A program made the position numbers and the translations under genes. From NCBI RefSeq assembly GCF_042434915.1, contig NZ_CP170198.1, positions 1,984,001 through 2,048,000 on the forward strand: a stretch of DNA of 64,000 nucleotides, given 5' to 3'. Below the pieces are notes generated by a model. The model was not told the DNA's origin. It saw only the letters and a program-made list of their open reading frames with translations, and made no database searches. Below are positions 55,829 through 64,000 of this stretch, piece by piece. Numbering within the stretch: position 1 is the first letter of the stretch; the number at the start of each line of letters is the position of its first letter. Origin of the DNA: Aquimarina sp042434915 (GTDB lineage: Bacteria; Bacteroidota; Bacteroidia; Flavobacteriales; Flavobacteriaceae).

Positions 55829-56017
55829 AGCCAATGGCTAACAAGGTATAAAAAACATAGGGCATATGGGCTAAACCAAAAGGTCTGTGAATATTAACAA
55901 TGTCCGTTAAATATAAAATTTGGCGTTTACAGTAAAAAGATAAAAGCAAAATATTTATATTTAGCTAAGTAATAAACCGAAACGAAAATGCTTATCACCT
56001 GCCCTACATTTCTTATA
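55829..56017 (+). other. attC-like palindromic spacer (S2)
   Basis: Outer box 55829-55845 complements R5's right edge (13 of 17). The inner arm TATAAAAAACATAGGGCA (55847-55864) pairs with TGCCCTACATTTCTTATA (56000-56017) at 15 of 18 positions, 135 bp apart. The order of short motifs between them follows S1 (CTTAACC/CTAAACC, GTCCG, GCTAAGT), so the two are homologous. Confidence 0.58.
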
Positions 56018-56056
56018 GTAATCGCTAGGTGCAAGCTAAAAAAAGACTTCTGAACT

Positions 56057-56713
56057 ATGATTAAACATTGGATTATAACCGTAATACTTCTCTTTAATTC
56101 TACGATTGTAATTGGACAAACGGAAATTAAGATTCCTGAATTTAACGATGATTACAGTAAAACAGTGCAAATGCTTGAGAACGGAAAAACTGATATTGAT
56201 TATAAAACATTTAGAGAGAATTTTATTAAAAGTAATCAATTCAAAATTGCATCTGAAAAAAGTTCTGAATTTAGAGATTTGAAAAAACAAATGTCTAGGC
56301 AAATGTCCGAATCGAAGTACGATAGTATTATTTCTACCACGAAAAAAATGTTGAGTATTGACTATACAAGCATGACGGCACATAAAGTATTGAGACAGAC
56401 TTATAAAATAGTTAGAGACTCAATAAACGCGGAAAAATATAAAACAATCCAATTCGGACTTTTAAGGTCAATAGTAAATAATGGAGACGGAGAATCTTGC
56501 GAAAATGGTTGGCCTGTTATACAGATATCTGAAGAGTATTTTATTTTAGATATGCTCGGAGTTGAATTAAAAACACAAAGTATAGATAGCGGAATTTGTG
56601 ATCGAATGGAAGTCGAGGACGAAAACGGAGAAATGAAAGTTTACTATTTTGAACTTAGTAATATCTTTAAAGGAAAAGAAAAGCTGAAAGAAAAAAAATT
56701 AGCTCATGACTAA
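56057..56713 (+). CDS. DUF4919 protein
   Basis: A 218-residue exported protein (signal MIKHWIITVILLFNSTIVIG, cut near GQ). The body fits DUF4919: PEFNDDYSKTVQMLENGKTD, DYKTFRENFIKSNQFK, NGDGESCENGWPVIQISEEY. Function unknown. It is the only gene in its cassette. Confidence 0.78.
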   Translation: MIKHWIITVILLFNSTIVIGQTEIKIPEFNDDYSKTVQMLENGKTDIDYKTFRENFIKSNQFKIASEKSSEFRDLKKQMSRQMSESKYDSIISTTKKMLSIDYTSMTAHKVLRQTYKIVRDSINAEKYKTIQFGLLRSIVNNGDGESCENGWPVIQISEEYFILDMLGVELKTQSIDSGICDRMEVEDENGEMKVYYFELSNIFKGKEKLKEKKLAHD

Positions 56714-56735
56714 TCCGAAATAAATCGCATATTTA

Positions 56736-56754
56736 CTGCCCAACTTGCTATATA
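56736..56754 (+). other. Right half of attC-like spacer (S3)
   Basis: CTGCCCAACTTGCTATATA resembles the right arm of S2 (CTGCCCTACATTTCTTATAG). The left arm is short or lost. It marks a unit boundary between the DUF4919 and the next gene. Confidence 0.4.
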
Positions 56755-56772
56755 TTTAACGCTGTAACACAT

Positions 56773-57258
56773 ATGAAAAAAATCATTTACGTTGTAATTT
56801 CGGTCGCACTTTTTAGCTGTAATAAACCTGCAAAAAAACAAATAATAGAAATTGTACCAAGACACTTAATAGTCTATGAAATGGATACAATTAAGCGAAA
56901 GGATGAATATAGATTAACCATAAAAAATAAAGATAGTTCTATACGATATGAGTACATAAATCTTCTAGATTCAACTAAAAATATGGATTTTAAATTTATT
57001 AAAAGTTCAAACAAAATTCATTTTGGAAGTACAGAATTTTTCCTTGAAGAAAAAAATCTAATTCAAAACATATTAAATTTTGACAGATACGAAACCGAAT
57101 CAGTAACAGATGGTATGGGTTCACTGTATTTCAATGTGGATTATGGAGTTTTAGGATTTGATAATGGCTGGGGATTACAATTTCATTATTTAACTGAAGA
57201 AAATAAATCACAATTCGATTTACCACTCTTTTATATAATAGGTGACTCGGAACAATAA
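56773..57258 (+). CDS. Small lipoprotein of unknown function
   Basis: A 161-residue protein with a lipoprotein signal (MKKIIYVVISVALFSC, Cys16) and a mostly beta body ending in a conserved-looking stretch (GSLYFNVDYGVLGFDNGWGL). I do not recognise it. It probably sits in the periplasm or on the outer membrane. Confidence 0.62.
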   Translation: MKKIIYVVISVALFSCNKPAKKQIIEIVPRHLIVYEMDTIKRKDEYRLTIKNKDSSIRYEYINLLDSTKNMDFKFIKSSNKIHFGSTEFFLEEKNLIQNILNFDRYETESVTDGMGSLYFNVDYGVLGFDNGWGLQFHYLTEENKSQFDLPLFYIIGDSEQ

Positions 57259-57752
57259 AAAACGTAATTACAATCACATATCCTATAAAAAGCACTAGCC
57301 TAGTGCCTTTTATAACAAAATTTAATGTTTTGTCAAACTTACAAACTTACAGGTTAGTAAAAATCCAGCCTAAACCAGTATCGATATTTACATCTTTTGT
57401 ATATCACTTAATACCCACACTTCTCCTACTTTCTACTTTTTATTTTTTAATGCCTAGATGGATCAATTGTGAAATTAGAGCGTTCTCTTCTTTGTTTATT
57501 TCTTAAAAAACTATTTAACATAGTCCATGAGGATACCATCAAATTAATTGATTTGTTCAAAATTTATGGATATCGATTAGGTCGTTATGTAACCACAAAA
57601 TAAATTATTAGAAAAATAACTAACCACAACACTATATAACAAAAATTATTGTCCAATAGAACAACAATGTTTTGTTATATTTGTGCGCTATTAATCTAAA
57701 ATGTACTGCTTATAACCTGCGCTACCTTTCTAATATGTAATCTGTAAACCTT
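57259..57752. other. Spacer with hairpin, promoter box and attC-like half site
   Basis: Holds a strong hairpin (57284-57314), a TATATTTG -7 box at 57676-57683, and CCTGCGCTACCTTTCTAATA (57716-57735), related to the right arm of S2. A 67-codon frame at 57303-57506 overlaps the hairpin and is probably not a gene. Confidence 0.5.
57284..57314 (+). terminator. Hairpin, probable terminator
   Basis: TATAAAAAGCACTA pairs with TAGTGCCTTTTATA at 13 of 14 positions around loop GCC. It lies 25 bp after the lipoprotein gene; the T-rich right arm could serve as the tract. Confidence 0.6.
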
Positions 57753-58322
57753 ATGAAAAAAACACTACTATTCTTACTAATTATCTTAACTTCAACTAGT
57801 GTCGAAGCCCAGTTCATAAAACAAAAATCAATAAATGCTATACTTGGATATGGCTTGAGTGTACCCTACAATAGTATTAACGAAATTGCGGGTACCGGTT
57901 TATTTATACAAGGAGAACTCGTGTTAAAAGTGGCTTCGTGGTTTGAGTTGAGGCCATATACAGGTTTTATTTCGACTACATCAAAAAGAACAGATATAAA
58001 TAACAATCCAACTTATGAAAAAGCCGAATCAAAAGCCGTCTTACTTGGTGGAAAAGCAAGAGTTAGAGCGCCCATACCTTGGGTTGCACCGTACTTTGAA
58101 ATAGGATTAGGAACATCAATTGGTAAATTTGAAACAATAACAGCTTTTGACACTATTGATAAAAGTGGAATTATCTATCACACCCCCCTGGCATTCGGAC
58201 TAGAATTAGGAAAACAAAACAACGTGGATGTAGGATTTACTTATTTCTTTCAACCATCAGTCCAACAATTTGTTGGTGCATTTGCTATTGGAATTACATT
58301 TCCGTTAAATAATAAAGTGTAA
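57753..58322 (+). CDS. Outer-membrane beta-barrel-like protein
   Basis: A 189-residue protein with a signal peptide (MKKTLLFLLIILTSTSVEAQ) and alternating strands typical of a small barrel (NAILGYGLSVPYNSINEI, APYFEIGLGTSIGKFETI, VQQFVGAFAIGITFPL). No specific family recognised. Last gene of the cassette-like region. Confidence 0.68.
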   Translation: MKKTLLFLLIILTSTSVEAQFIKQKSINAILGYGLSVPYNSINEIAGTGLFIQGELVLKVASWFELRPYTGFISTTSKRTDINNNPTYEKAESKAVLLGGKARVRAPIPWVAPYFEIGLGTSIGKFETITAFDTIDKSGIIYHTPLAFGLELGKQNNVDVGFTYFFQPSVQQFVGAFAIGITFPLNNKV

Positions 58323-58717
58323 CTCATACTAGCAAAGGATAGAGATAAAAAATAAATTCTTTGTTACTTTGGGATACAAGTACTCAAGGCTCAATGATTC
58401 AAGAAAGAATCATTGAGCCTTTTCTTTACTACTACGTATTCAACACAAATAACAGTTCTCAAAATCCCTACTATACATTTGCATAATATTATGTTTTCAT
58501 GAATTGGTGACGCATGTGTTTTGCTTTATTATAATTTTTCAGCTTTATTTAAAAAACAAAAAAAAGGTAATCAAACTTTTCAGCAATAAAAGATAAAATT
58601 TATCTTTAAACTACAAATCAATCCATTAGGACTTTTTACACCTATTTGTATCTTAGTTAAGAACTATAAGTACTATGAATAGAACGTAACCTAGAATAAC
58701 CAAAAAATCAAATAATA
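58323..58717. other. Intergenic region at end of cassette-like segment
   Basis: Contains the strong terminator at 58386 and a TATCTTAG box at 58649-58656, one base from the -7 consensus, ahead of the OmpA-type gene. Nothing else seen. Confidence 0.45.
58386..58427 (+). terminator. Strong intrinsic terminator
   Basis: A 15 bp perfect stem AAGGCTCAATGATTC/GAATCATTGAGCCTT with loop AAGAAA, followed by TTCTTT. Confidence 0.92.
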
Positions 58718-59755
58718 ATGAAAAGAACGTATTTAATCTCGCTTTTGTTGATCTCATTTTTTTCGTGTAAAAATGATAAGAACACTTCTCAAAATGAATC
58801 CAATGAAGTTCTTGAAGAAAAAACTTCTACTTCGAGTCAAAATGAACAAATTGATAAAAAGTCTGATAATCCTGTAGCAGCATTTTCTTGGGATAATGTT
58901 CCCGAATCTACTACTGATATAGGAGCATATCCTTATATCACACCTCCAAAAGGAATGGTTGTAAATAAAAACACTAGTAGTACAGAATCGTATGACTTTC
59001 ATAAACTTGAAATGTTTGATGGCAAATCATTTTTTGATATAGAGGGACGAGTAGATAAAATGGGTATTATGATGGATACTACAAAAGAGTGGAATCAATA
59101 CTATTTTGATAAGAGTATCAAGGAATACTTAAACACGATTGGTGCGCAACTTATTTTTGAAGGTACGATTCCCGATGAGCTAATAAATCAAAAGGGTGAA
59201 ACCGTTAATGATCGTTACGCCTATTTTAATAACTTTTATGTTGGGGACGTAGTGAATCATCCAATTCGTATGTATGTTTTAAAAACTCCTACAAAAAAAA
59301 TAGGTATTCAAATCTATTCTGATGTAGCTAACGCACAAATTGGGATAGCAGAATCACAAGAGTTTGAGCAAACCATTGAAAAAATAACTGCGGATAAAAT
59401 ATTCAATGAGATAAACTCAAAAGGTTTTGCAACATTGCATATAAATTTTGATACTGGAAAATCAAGAATTAAGGAAGATTCGTATGAAATGATCGAAGAA
59501 ATTACTAAAATGTTAAATGCAAATCCTACGTTAAAAATAAGTGTAGAAGGACACACCGATACTGTTGGTGATGAAGATGCTAACATGAAACTTTCCAAAA
59601 ATAGAGCAAAATCGGTAGTGATGGCGCTTGTAGACGAGGGTATCGAGGAGTCAAGACTGAAAAGTGAAGGTTTTGGGCAATCCAGACCCGTTGGAGATAA
59701 TACAACTCAAGAAGGTAGAGCCGCCAATCGAAGAGTGGAGTTACGAAAAATATAG
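58718..59755 (+). CDS. OmpA-family lipoprotein
   Basis: A 345-residue lipoprotein (MKRTYLISLLLISFFSC, Cys17) with a charged linker, a beta-rich middle domain (YDFHKLEMFDGKSFFDIEGR) and a C-terminal OmpA domain that binds peptidoglycan (LHINFDTGKSRIKEDS, VEGHTDTVGDEDANMKLSKN, then RAANRRVELRKI). It anchors the outer membrane or its own partner to the cell wall. Confidence 0.88.
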   Translation: MKRTYLISLLLISFFSCKNDKNTSQNESNEVLEEKTSTSSQNEQIDKKSDNPVAAFSWDNVPESTTDIGAYPYITPPKGMVVNKNTSSTESYDFHKLEMFDGKSFFDIEGRVDKMGIMMDTTKEWNQYYFDKSIKEYLNTIGAQLIFEGTIPDELINQKGETVNDRYAYFNNFYVGDVVNHPIRMYVLKTPTKKIGIQIYSDVANAQIGIAESQEFEQTIEKITADKIFNEINSKGFATLHINFDTGKSRIKEDSYEMIEEITKMLNANPTLKISVEGHTDTVGDEDANMKLSKNRAKSVVMALVDEGIEESRLKSEGFGQSRPVGDNTTQEGRAANRRVELRKI

Positions 59756-59907
59756 CACTCTAGACAGCATCAAAATGTATGTTGCTTTAAAAAACAGCCT
59801 ATCTTTTTATAAGATTGTTCTCATAAAAAGTTAGTTAGATTTTCTTAAAATACCTATTAAACAATAGCACTTCAATTATTTGAAAATTATATAATTAAAA
59901 TTATAAA

Positions 59908-60251
59908 ATGACCGAAAAGGAAGCGAAAGAACTTTTGAAACAGCGAATTTTTTACGCATGACAATTATTCTTCTCTAAAAAGTGAGCAAGGGTTTTTGGG
60001 TATATTAAGACCATTTAAAGGAGAACTAAATGAATCAAATTTTTGGAAACATGCCAGTTAGCTAAAGCTTGGGCAATTAATGAAAAGGCATGCTTAGAAG
60101 TAATGATCTACTATCAAAAACCCAAATTTGGCTTTTATCAACTGGGGTAGACTGTATATCCTATGCAGTTATGAATCTATTAAAAAGTGAAGAAAAAGAA
60201 GCTTTTGAACCTTATATGCACTACTTAGAGAAACAAAAAGAAAATAAATAA
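59908..60251 (+). pseudogene. Decayed small gene
   Basis: Fragments of one protein appear in different frames: MTEKEAKELLKQRIFYA then stop (59908-59961), DNYSSLKSEQGFLGILRPF and onward (from 59960) then stop, AWAINEKACLEVMIYYQKP, and finally CISYAVMNLLKSEEKEAFEP through EKQKENK to a stop at 60249. At least two frameshifts are needed to join them. Family not recognised. Confidence 0.6.
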
Positions 60252-60363
60252 ACCCTAGATTTTTACCCTCATATAATTTGATAATCGATGGTAAACTGTA
60301 ACTACTCTGGCTATCTCTTACCTCAACTTATGAGACTAGAATCAAGCAGTTTTAATTGAAAAC

Positions 60364-60400
60364 AAAAAAAACACTGAAAATAAAATTAACAGTGTTTTTA
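60364..60400 (-). terminator. Terminator of tRNA-Pro
   Basis: Arms AAAAACACTG (60367-60376) and CAGTGTTTTT (60390-60399). On the minus strand the stem is followed by seven T. Confidence 0.8.
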
Positions 60401-60421
60401 ATATCTAATCAACAGATATTG

Positions 60422-60496
60422 TCGGGATGACAGGATTTGAACCTGCGACCACACGGCCCCCAGCCGTGTACGCTAACCGGACTGCGCCACATCCCG
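60422..60496 (-). tRNA. tRNA-Pro, anticodon GGG
   Basis: A 75-nt tRNA on the minus strand. Acceptor arms CGGGATG/CATCCCG, anticodon arm CACGG-CTGGGGG-CCGTG (anticodon GGG), T arm with GGTTCAAATCC, discriminator A, no encoded CCA. It reads CCC/CCU proline codons. Confidence 0.96.
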
Positions 60497-60534
60497 ATTT
60501 TTGATGTGCAAATATAAGAATCCACTTGAAATTT

Positions 60535-60580
60535 AAAAGAGTTTTTATAAAACATCCATATATTTTATAAAAACTCTTTT
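60535..60580 (-). terminator. Large inverted repeat after phytase gene
   Basis: An 18 bp perfect stem AAAAGAGTTTTTATAAAA/TTTTATAAAAACTCTTTT with a 10-nt loop (60553-60562), between the phytase stop and the tRNA gene. It probably terminates the phytase transcript and may act both ways. Confidence 0.82.
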
Positions 60581-60615
60581 AAAAACAACAGGTATATGTA
60601 TCAAAAAAATATATA

Positions 60616-61638
60616 CTATTTTAGACCTATCCTACCCAAATCATAAAAGTAAAAATTCTTCTCATCATTCATCGCTACAAAAAGACCGTTCGGAAAAGTC
60701 GAGTTAAGCGGTACAGTAACTACTTCGCAGCCATCGGTTTCTTTTGTGTTCAGGTTAACGGCTTTAATAAAAGAATTATCAGATCTTGAGAAGATATTAA
60801 ACTCTCCTTGTTGTTGATTTGAAACTATAAGATATCCGTGACCATCACTATACGAGGCAATTGCAATACCCTCTATATCTTCTAAAAAGTACGATCCTCC
60901 AAAGCATGAAATTTCTTTGTTTCCGAGACTAGGTTCGGCATAGTACTTTTTTACACACACACCTTCATCCGAAAAATAGATATATCCATTCTCATCATCA
61001 ACCGCTATCGCTTCAATTTCCTTAACTCCACTAAAAGAACCAAATTTTCTAATAAAATTTGACTTTACCGAGACTGAATCCGCTTTCAATTCATATTGAT
61101 ATAAATATCCATCCTTTGGTCCAGTTTTTCTACCTACGATGGCATAGATCCTTCCATCTTTGGGTGATTTGTACAAACTTATACCCATTGGTAATCTATT
61201 TTCTAATTGTTCTTCATCCCCAAAGACTTGAAATCCCCCCGAGTCTAAGGGTTGCATATCTGGTACCGAAAACATCCTGATTTGTTGTTTTTCACGCTCT
61301 GTAAATACCAAAATATCAACAGTAGTCGAATCATTTAAATTAAAGCCATATTCAATATCGACATTGTTGGGACGTTTGATATTACGAATTGTTTTTTCTT
61401 TAATAATTTTACCTTGCAGATCAAAGGCATAAATCGCTCCATTAGTCTCTTTATCGGTGCCAAACACAATACTTTTTGAAGAATCAATAGGATTGACCCA
61501 AATTGCAGGATCATCAGTATCATTCAATGTAAATTCTGTAATAACATCAGGCAGTATTGGTACTAGTTTACTTTTATTACAACTTATGGTTAGGCATAGT
61601 AGAAATGCAGTTATGGTATATAAAATATTATTTTTCAT
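60616..61638 (-). CDS. Beta-propeller phytase lipoprotein
   Basis: About 340 residues from ATG 61638, with lipobox LCLTISC. Motifs of the six-bladed BPP phytase family are seen in order: DDPAIWVNP, TDKETNGAIYAFDLQGK, RPNNVDIEYG, IEAIAVDDENGYIYFSDE, LEDIEGIAIA. The enzyme removes phosphates from phytate in a calcium-dependent way, here outside the cell or in the periplasm. It lies 61 bp downstream of a TonB receptor gene on the same strand, which probably brings in the phytate or products. Confidence 0.88.
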   Translation of the reverse strand: MKNNILYTITAFLLCLTISCNKSKLVPILPDVITEFTLNDTDDPAIWVNPIDSSKSIVFGTDKETNGAIYAFDLQGKIIKEKTIRNIKRPNNVDIEYGFNLNDSTTVDILVFTEREKQQIRMFSVPDMQPLDSGGFQVFGDEEQLENRLPMGISLYKSPKDGRIYAIVGRKTGPKDGYLYQYELKADSVSVKSNFIRKFGSFSGVKEIEAIAVDDENGYIYFSDEGVCVKKYYAEPSLGNKEISCFGGSYFLEDIEGIAIASYSDGHGYLIVSNQQQGEFNIFSRSDNSFIKAVNLNTKETDGCEVVTVPLNSTFPNGLFVAMNDEKNFYFYDLGRIGLK

Positions 61639-61699
61639 CGTGACTTTTCTATGAGATTTAATTTTATTTTTTAAGAAAGAGTGGTACTTGTTTTTAAAT

Positions 61700-64000
61700 T
61701 TACTCTTTGAATATATCATACTTTAATCCAAATGATACTCGTTGTCCATAAAATTCTGTTTGTGCTGTACGCTCCTCTGATCCTTGATAGTATCGAAGTG
61801 GTTGATTGCTAATATTATTTACAGTAGTGTAAATACTTAAGTTTTTATTAAGTTTAAAAGAAGCATTGAAATCTAAAAACAATTGAGTATCGTAATATCG
61901 ATCCTCAAAATTACTACCCCCTATTTCATCAATGTATTGATCAGAAAAATTAGCAGATAAACGAGCGTTAAATCTTTTATCGGCATAGGCTAAAGATGCA
62001 TTAATCAAATTAGGAGCGGTGTTGGGTAAGTCTAAATCTGTACGCTCATCTCCATCCTCATTTCGGATACCATTCGCCTTAGAAGATAAATACGTATAGT
62101 TAAAGTACACACTAAAATTGCTTGCAAACCCTGGTAAAAAATTTAATTGTCGCTGAAAAGCCATCTCAAACCCAAAAATAGTTGCACCATCCCCATTTAA
62201 GGGTTGAAAAACATCAAAGCCCACAGTATCTGCTCCAAAAGATTCGTCTGCTGCTTCCCCTTGAAAAGTATAAATAAAATTGTCAATATTTTTATAAAAT
62301 AGACCTCCCGATAGTAACCCTACACTTTTATAATAATGCTCTGCCATCAAATCAAAATTTATGGATGTAGTTGCTTCTAAATTTGGATTACCCACAAAAA
62401 TTTCTTCATCAGATACCACGACATCTAGAGACGGCACTAAATCTACGTAATTAGGTCTAGCTAATGTATTTGTCCATGCAAATCGTAAAACTGTCGCCTT
62501 GGATACATCATATTTAAAATGTACACTTGGTAGAATATTCGTATATGAACTTTCTTTAGTAATTTGACCGATGACATTATCCTCATTTTCAATTTCATTT
62601 CCGGTAGTCTTTAACCGTGTTGCCTCTAGACGTAGTCCGAATAATACGCTCAGTTTTTCAGAAAGTTTTTGGTTAGACATTGCATATCCAGCATAAACAT
62701 CCTCTTCTACATCAAAATTGGCACGTAAAAATTCATCTGGTACAGATTCTCCATTAGTTAAATTTAATCTCCCTAACCACGATTCGTCAGCAAATGATCC
62801 AATTAAATACTTACTTCCAGCATAAAAATTAGAATCAGAATAGTTTTTAACAGGTACGGCGGCAAGCGTAGGAAAATCTTCTTCTAAATCAAACTCAAAG
62901 AAATCATTCTTTCTTGTTTTCGTTTTTAATCGACTACGTCCTCCAAATTTTATAAATCCATCACCTTTTCCGAAAAAATCTGCGGGAATTTGAAAATTTA
63001 AAAAGATATTAAAGTCTTTTTCCTCTGTAAATTGATTCTCTTCAGTAATCTCATCAAATTCAAAATTATCTAAATTAGCAGCATCTTCGGGGTTGGTACC
63101 CGTAAATATTGGATATCGTGGGTTTGAGACATCATTATCGATACTATATTCAGTTTCATATTGAGCATATCGCTCCTTAAGACGTTCCTCTGATGCTATT
63201 GCAAATGATGACATCCAATCCACCTTTACATTACCCCATAAATGATTTCCGCCCAAACTATAATTTTGCATACGTTGATCTTCTAAACGTCTGTTTTGTT
63301 GTCTAGAATTATCGATACCTCCTTTAGTCTGCCTTGCTACTACTACTGGAAACCGTGTAGGTTTACGATTTGTAATTATAAAATCCCCCAATTCGATATC
63401 CTCTGGATCCAAGATTTCTTGTTCTAATGCAAATCTATTTTCTCTATCATCTCTCCAATTGTAAATTGTTTTGAGAAAAATAGTATTGTTTGCATCAAAT
63501 TTATAGTCTGTATTAAAAGAAAAACTTCGTCTAATCCTTTGTACCAGGTATGTTCTTTGTTCAAAAAGCTTTGTGTAAGGATCTACATCTACTTCTGCCA
63601 GAATTGGTTCACCCTCGGCATCATCTGCGCCTGTGTAATATTCAAATTTATCTGACCATTCTGCTTCTATGTTGTCCGAACCAAAATCGTTGTTATTATA
63701 GGAAGCAGATAGCATCCATCCAAATTTTTTATTGTTGCTTCTATTACCCACGATAAATGATCCGTTCCAAATAGGTTTATCTGTAATTACATTTATTCCC
63801 GACCCGAGCGTTGTGGATACTCTAAAACCTTGAGGAGAAGTACGAGTTACCAAATTAACAGAACCTCCTAAAGCATCTGCATCCATATCTGGGGTTACCG
63901 CTTTATTCACTTCTATAGTCTGGATCATATCTGATGGGATCAAATCCATTTGCACATTTCTATTATCCCCCTCGGCAGAAGGGACTCTACTACCATTCAA
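61700..64000 (-). CDS. TonB-dependent receptor linked to phytase, 5' end outside window
   Basis: 766 residues are visible; the frame runs off the right edge, so the signal and first part of the plug are missing. Plug motifs DLIPSDMIQTIEVNKAVTPD and DADALGGSVNLVTRTSPQGF are followed by a large barrel with TonB receptor C-terminal features (SEKLSVLFGLRLEATRL, FNASFKLNKNLSIYTTVNNI, FGLKYDIF). It is placed directly before a beta-propeller phytase, a pairing typical of phosphate-scavenging marine flavobacteria. Substrate inferred from context. Confidence 0.9.
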   Translation of the reverse strand: MNGSRVPSAEGDNRNVQMDLIPSDMIQTIEVNKAVTPDMDADALGGSVNLVTRTSPQGFRVSTTLGSGINVITDKPIWNGSFIVGNRSNNKKFGWMLSASYNNNDFGSDNIEAEWSDKFEYYTGADDAEGEPILAEVDVDPYTKLFEQRTYLVQRIRRSFSFNTDYKFDANNTIFLKTIYNWRDDRENRFALEQEILDPEDIELGDFIITNRKPTRFPVVVARQTKGGIDNSRQQNRRLEDQRMQNYSLGGNHLWGNVKVDWMSSFAIASEERLKERYAQYETEYSIDNDVSNPRYPIFTGTNPEDAANLDNFEFDEITEENQFTEEKDFNIFLNFQIPADFFGKGDGFIKFGGRSRLKTKTRKNDFFEFDLEEDFPTLAAVPVKNYSDSNFYAGSKYLIGSFADESWLGRLNLTNGESVPDEFLRANFDVEEDVYAGYAMSNQKLSEKLSVLFGLRLEATRLKTTGNEIENEDNVIGQITKESSYTNILPSVHFKYDVSKATVLRFAWTNTLARPNYVDLVPSLDVVVSDEEIFVGNPNLEATTSINFDLMAEHYYKSVGLLSGGLFYKNIDNFIYTFQGEAADESFGADTVGFDVFQPLNGDGATIFGFEMAFQRQLNFLPGFASNFSVYFNYTYLSSKANGIRNEDGDERTDLDLPNTAPNLINASLAYADKRFNARLSANFSDQYIDEIGGSNFEDRYYDTQLFLDFNASFKLNKNLSIYTTVNNISNQPLRYYQGSEERTAQTEFYGQRVSFGLKYDIFKE

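Noticed and set aside
57303..57506. 67-codon frame as a gene
   Set aside because: It begins inside the hairpin at 57284-57314, has no family resemblance and lies in a spacer full of regulatory signals.

Overview
The window is AT-rich DNA from a member of the Bacteroidota, most likely a marine Flavobacteriaceae. The signs are three TonB-dependent receptors, curlin-repeat proteins, LytS/LytTR signalling with 2TM domains, the RDD/SpoIIM/DUF4129/DUF4350/MoxR/DUF58 block, an absence of Shine-Dalgarno leaders, and promoters of the Bacteroidetes form (TTTG, about 19 nt, TAnnTTTG). The genus cannot be named from sequence reading alone.

Layout. 1-5.4 kb: the 3' end of a TonB receptor, a TPR-like protein, and a two-component system with three 2TM-domain units. 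5.4-8.5 kb: acyltransferase, CoA-pyrophosphatase-type Nudix, cyclophilin lipoprotein and RDD protein. 8.5-14.8 kb: the SpoIIM-to-DUF58 envelope operon with its MoxR ATPase. 14.9-23.7 kb: OxyR (Cys199 and Cys208 conserved), AIM24, a DUF4442 hotdog protein, a PadR-PspC-DUF2807 operon, a beta-lactamase-fold hydrolase and a second DUF2807 protein. 23.75-25.4 kb: a curlin-repeat gene in one reading frame cut by two in-frame stops. 25.7-28.1 kb: trxB, a YicG-like channel and an unknown. 28.2-33.5 kb: an apparent metal-uptake cluster (small Cys protein, Met-rich outer-membrane protein, TonB receptor, PepSY protein). 33.6-37.9 kb: a lipoprotein, an OmpA-like protein, then DUF983, Crp/Fnr and SulP with two matching operator-like palindromes. 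38.1-39.2 kb: an MDR oxidoreductase. 39.4-42.5 kb: an arsenic operon (arsR, DUF6428, ArsN1-like GNAT, arsC, acr3).

43.5-58.4 kb is accessory DNA unlike the rest. Every gene is on the plus strand, functions are unrelated (reverse transcriptase, S41 peptidase, TPR membrane protein, Crp/Fnr plus quinone reductase, HpaII-type restriction-modification, Crp/Fnr plus alpha/beta hydrolase, DUF4919, small unknowns), and genes are separated by two families of repeated or palindromic spacers. In four units the 5' edge is complementary to a box at the unit's own 3' edge, as expected of integron gene cassettes with attC sites. Five copies of one spacer carry a recognisable promoter in at least two cases. 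No integrase lies in the window. I regard this cassette array, with its stand-alone reverse transcriptase, as the most interesting part.

The right end (58.7-64 kb) returns to core-like content: an OmpA-domain lipoprotein, a decayed small gene, tRNA-Pro(GGG), and a beta-propeller phytase next to a TonB receptor that runs off the edge.
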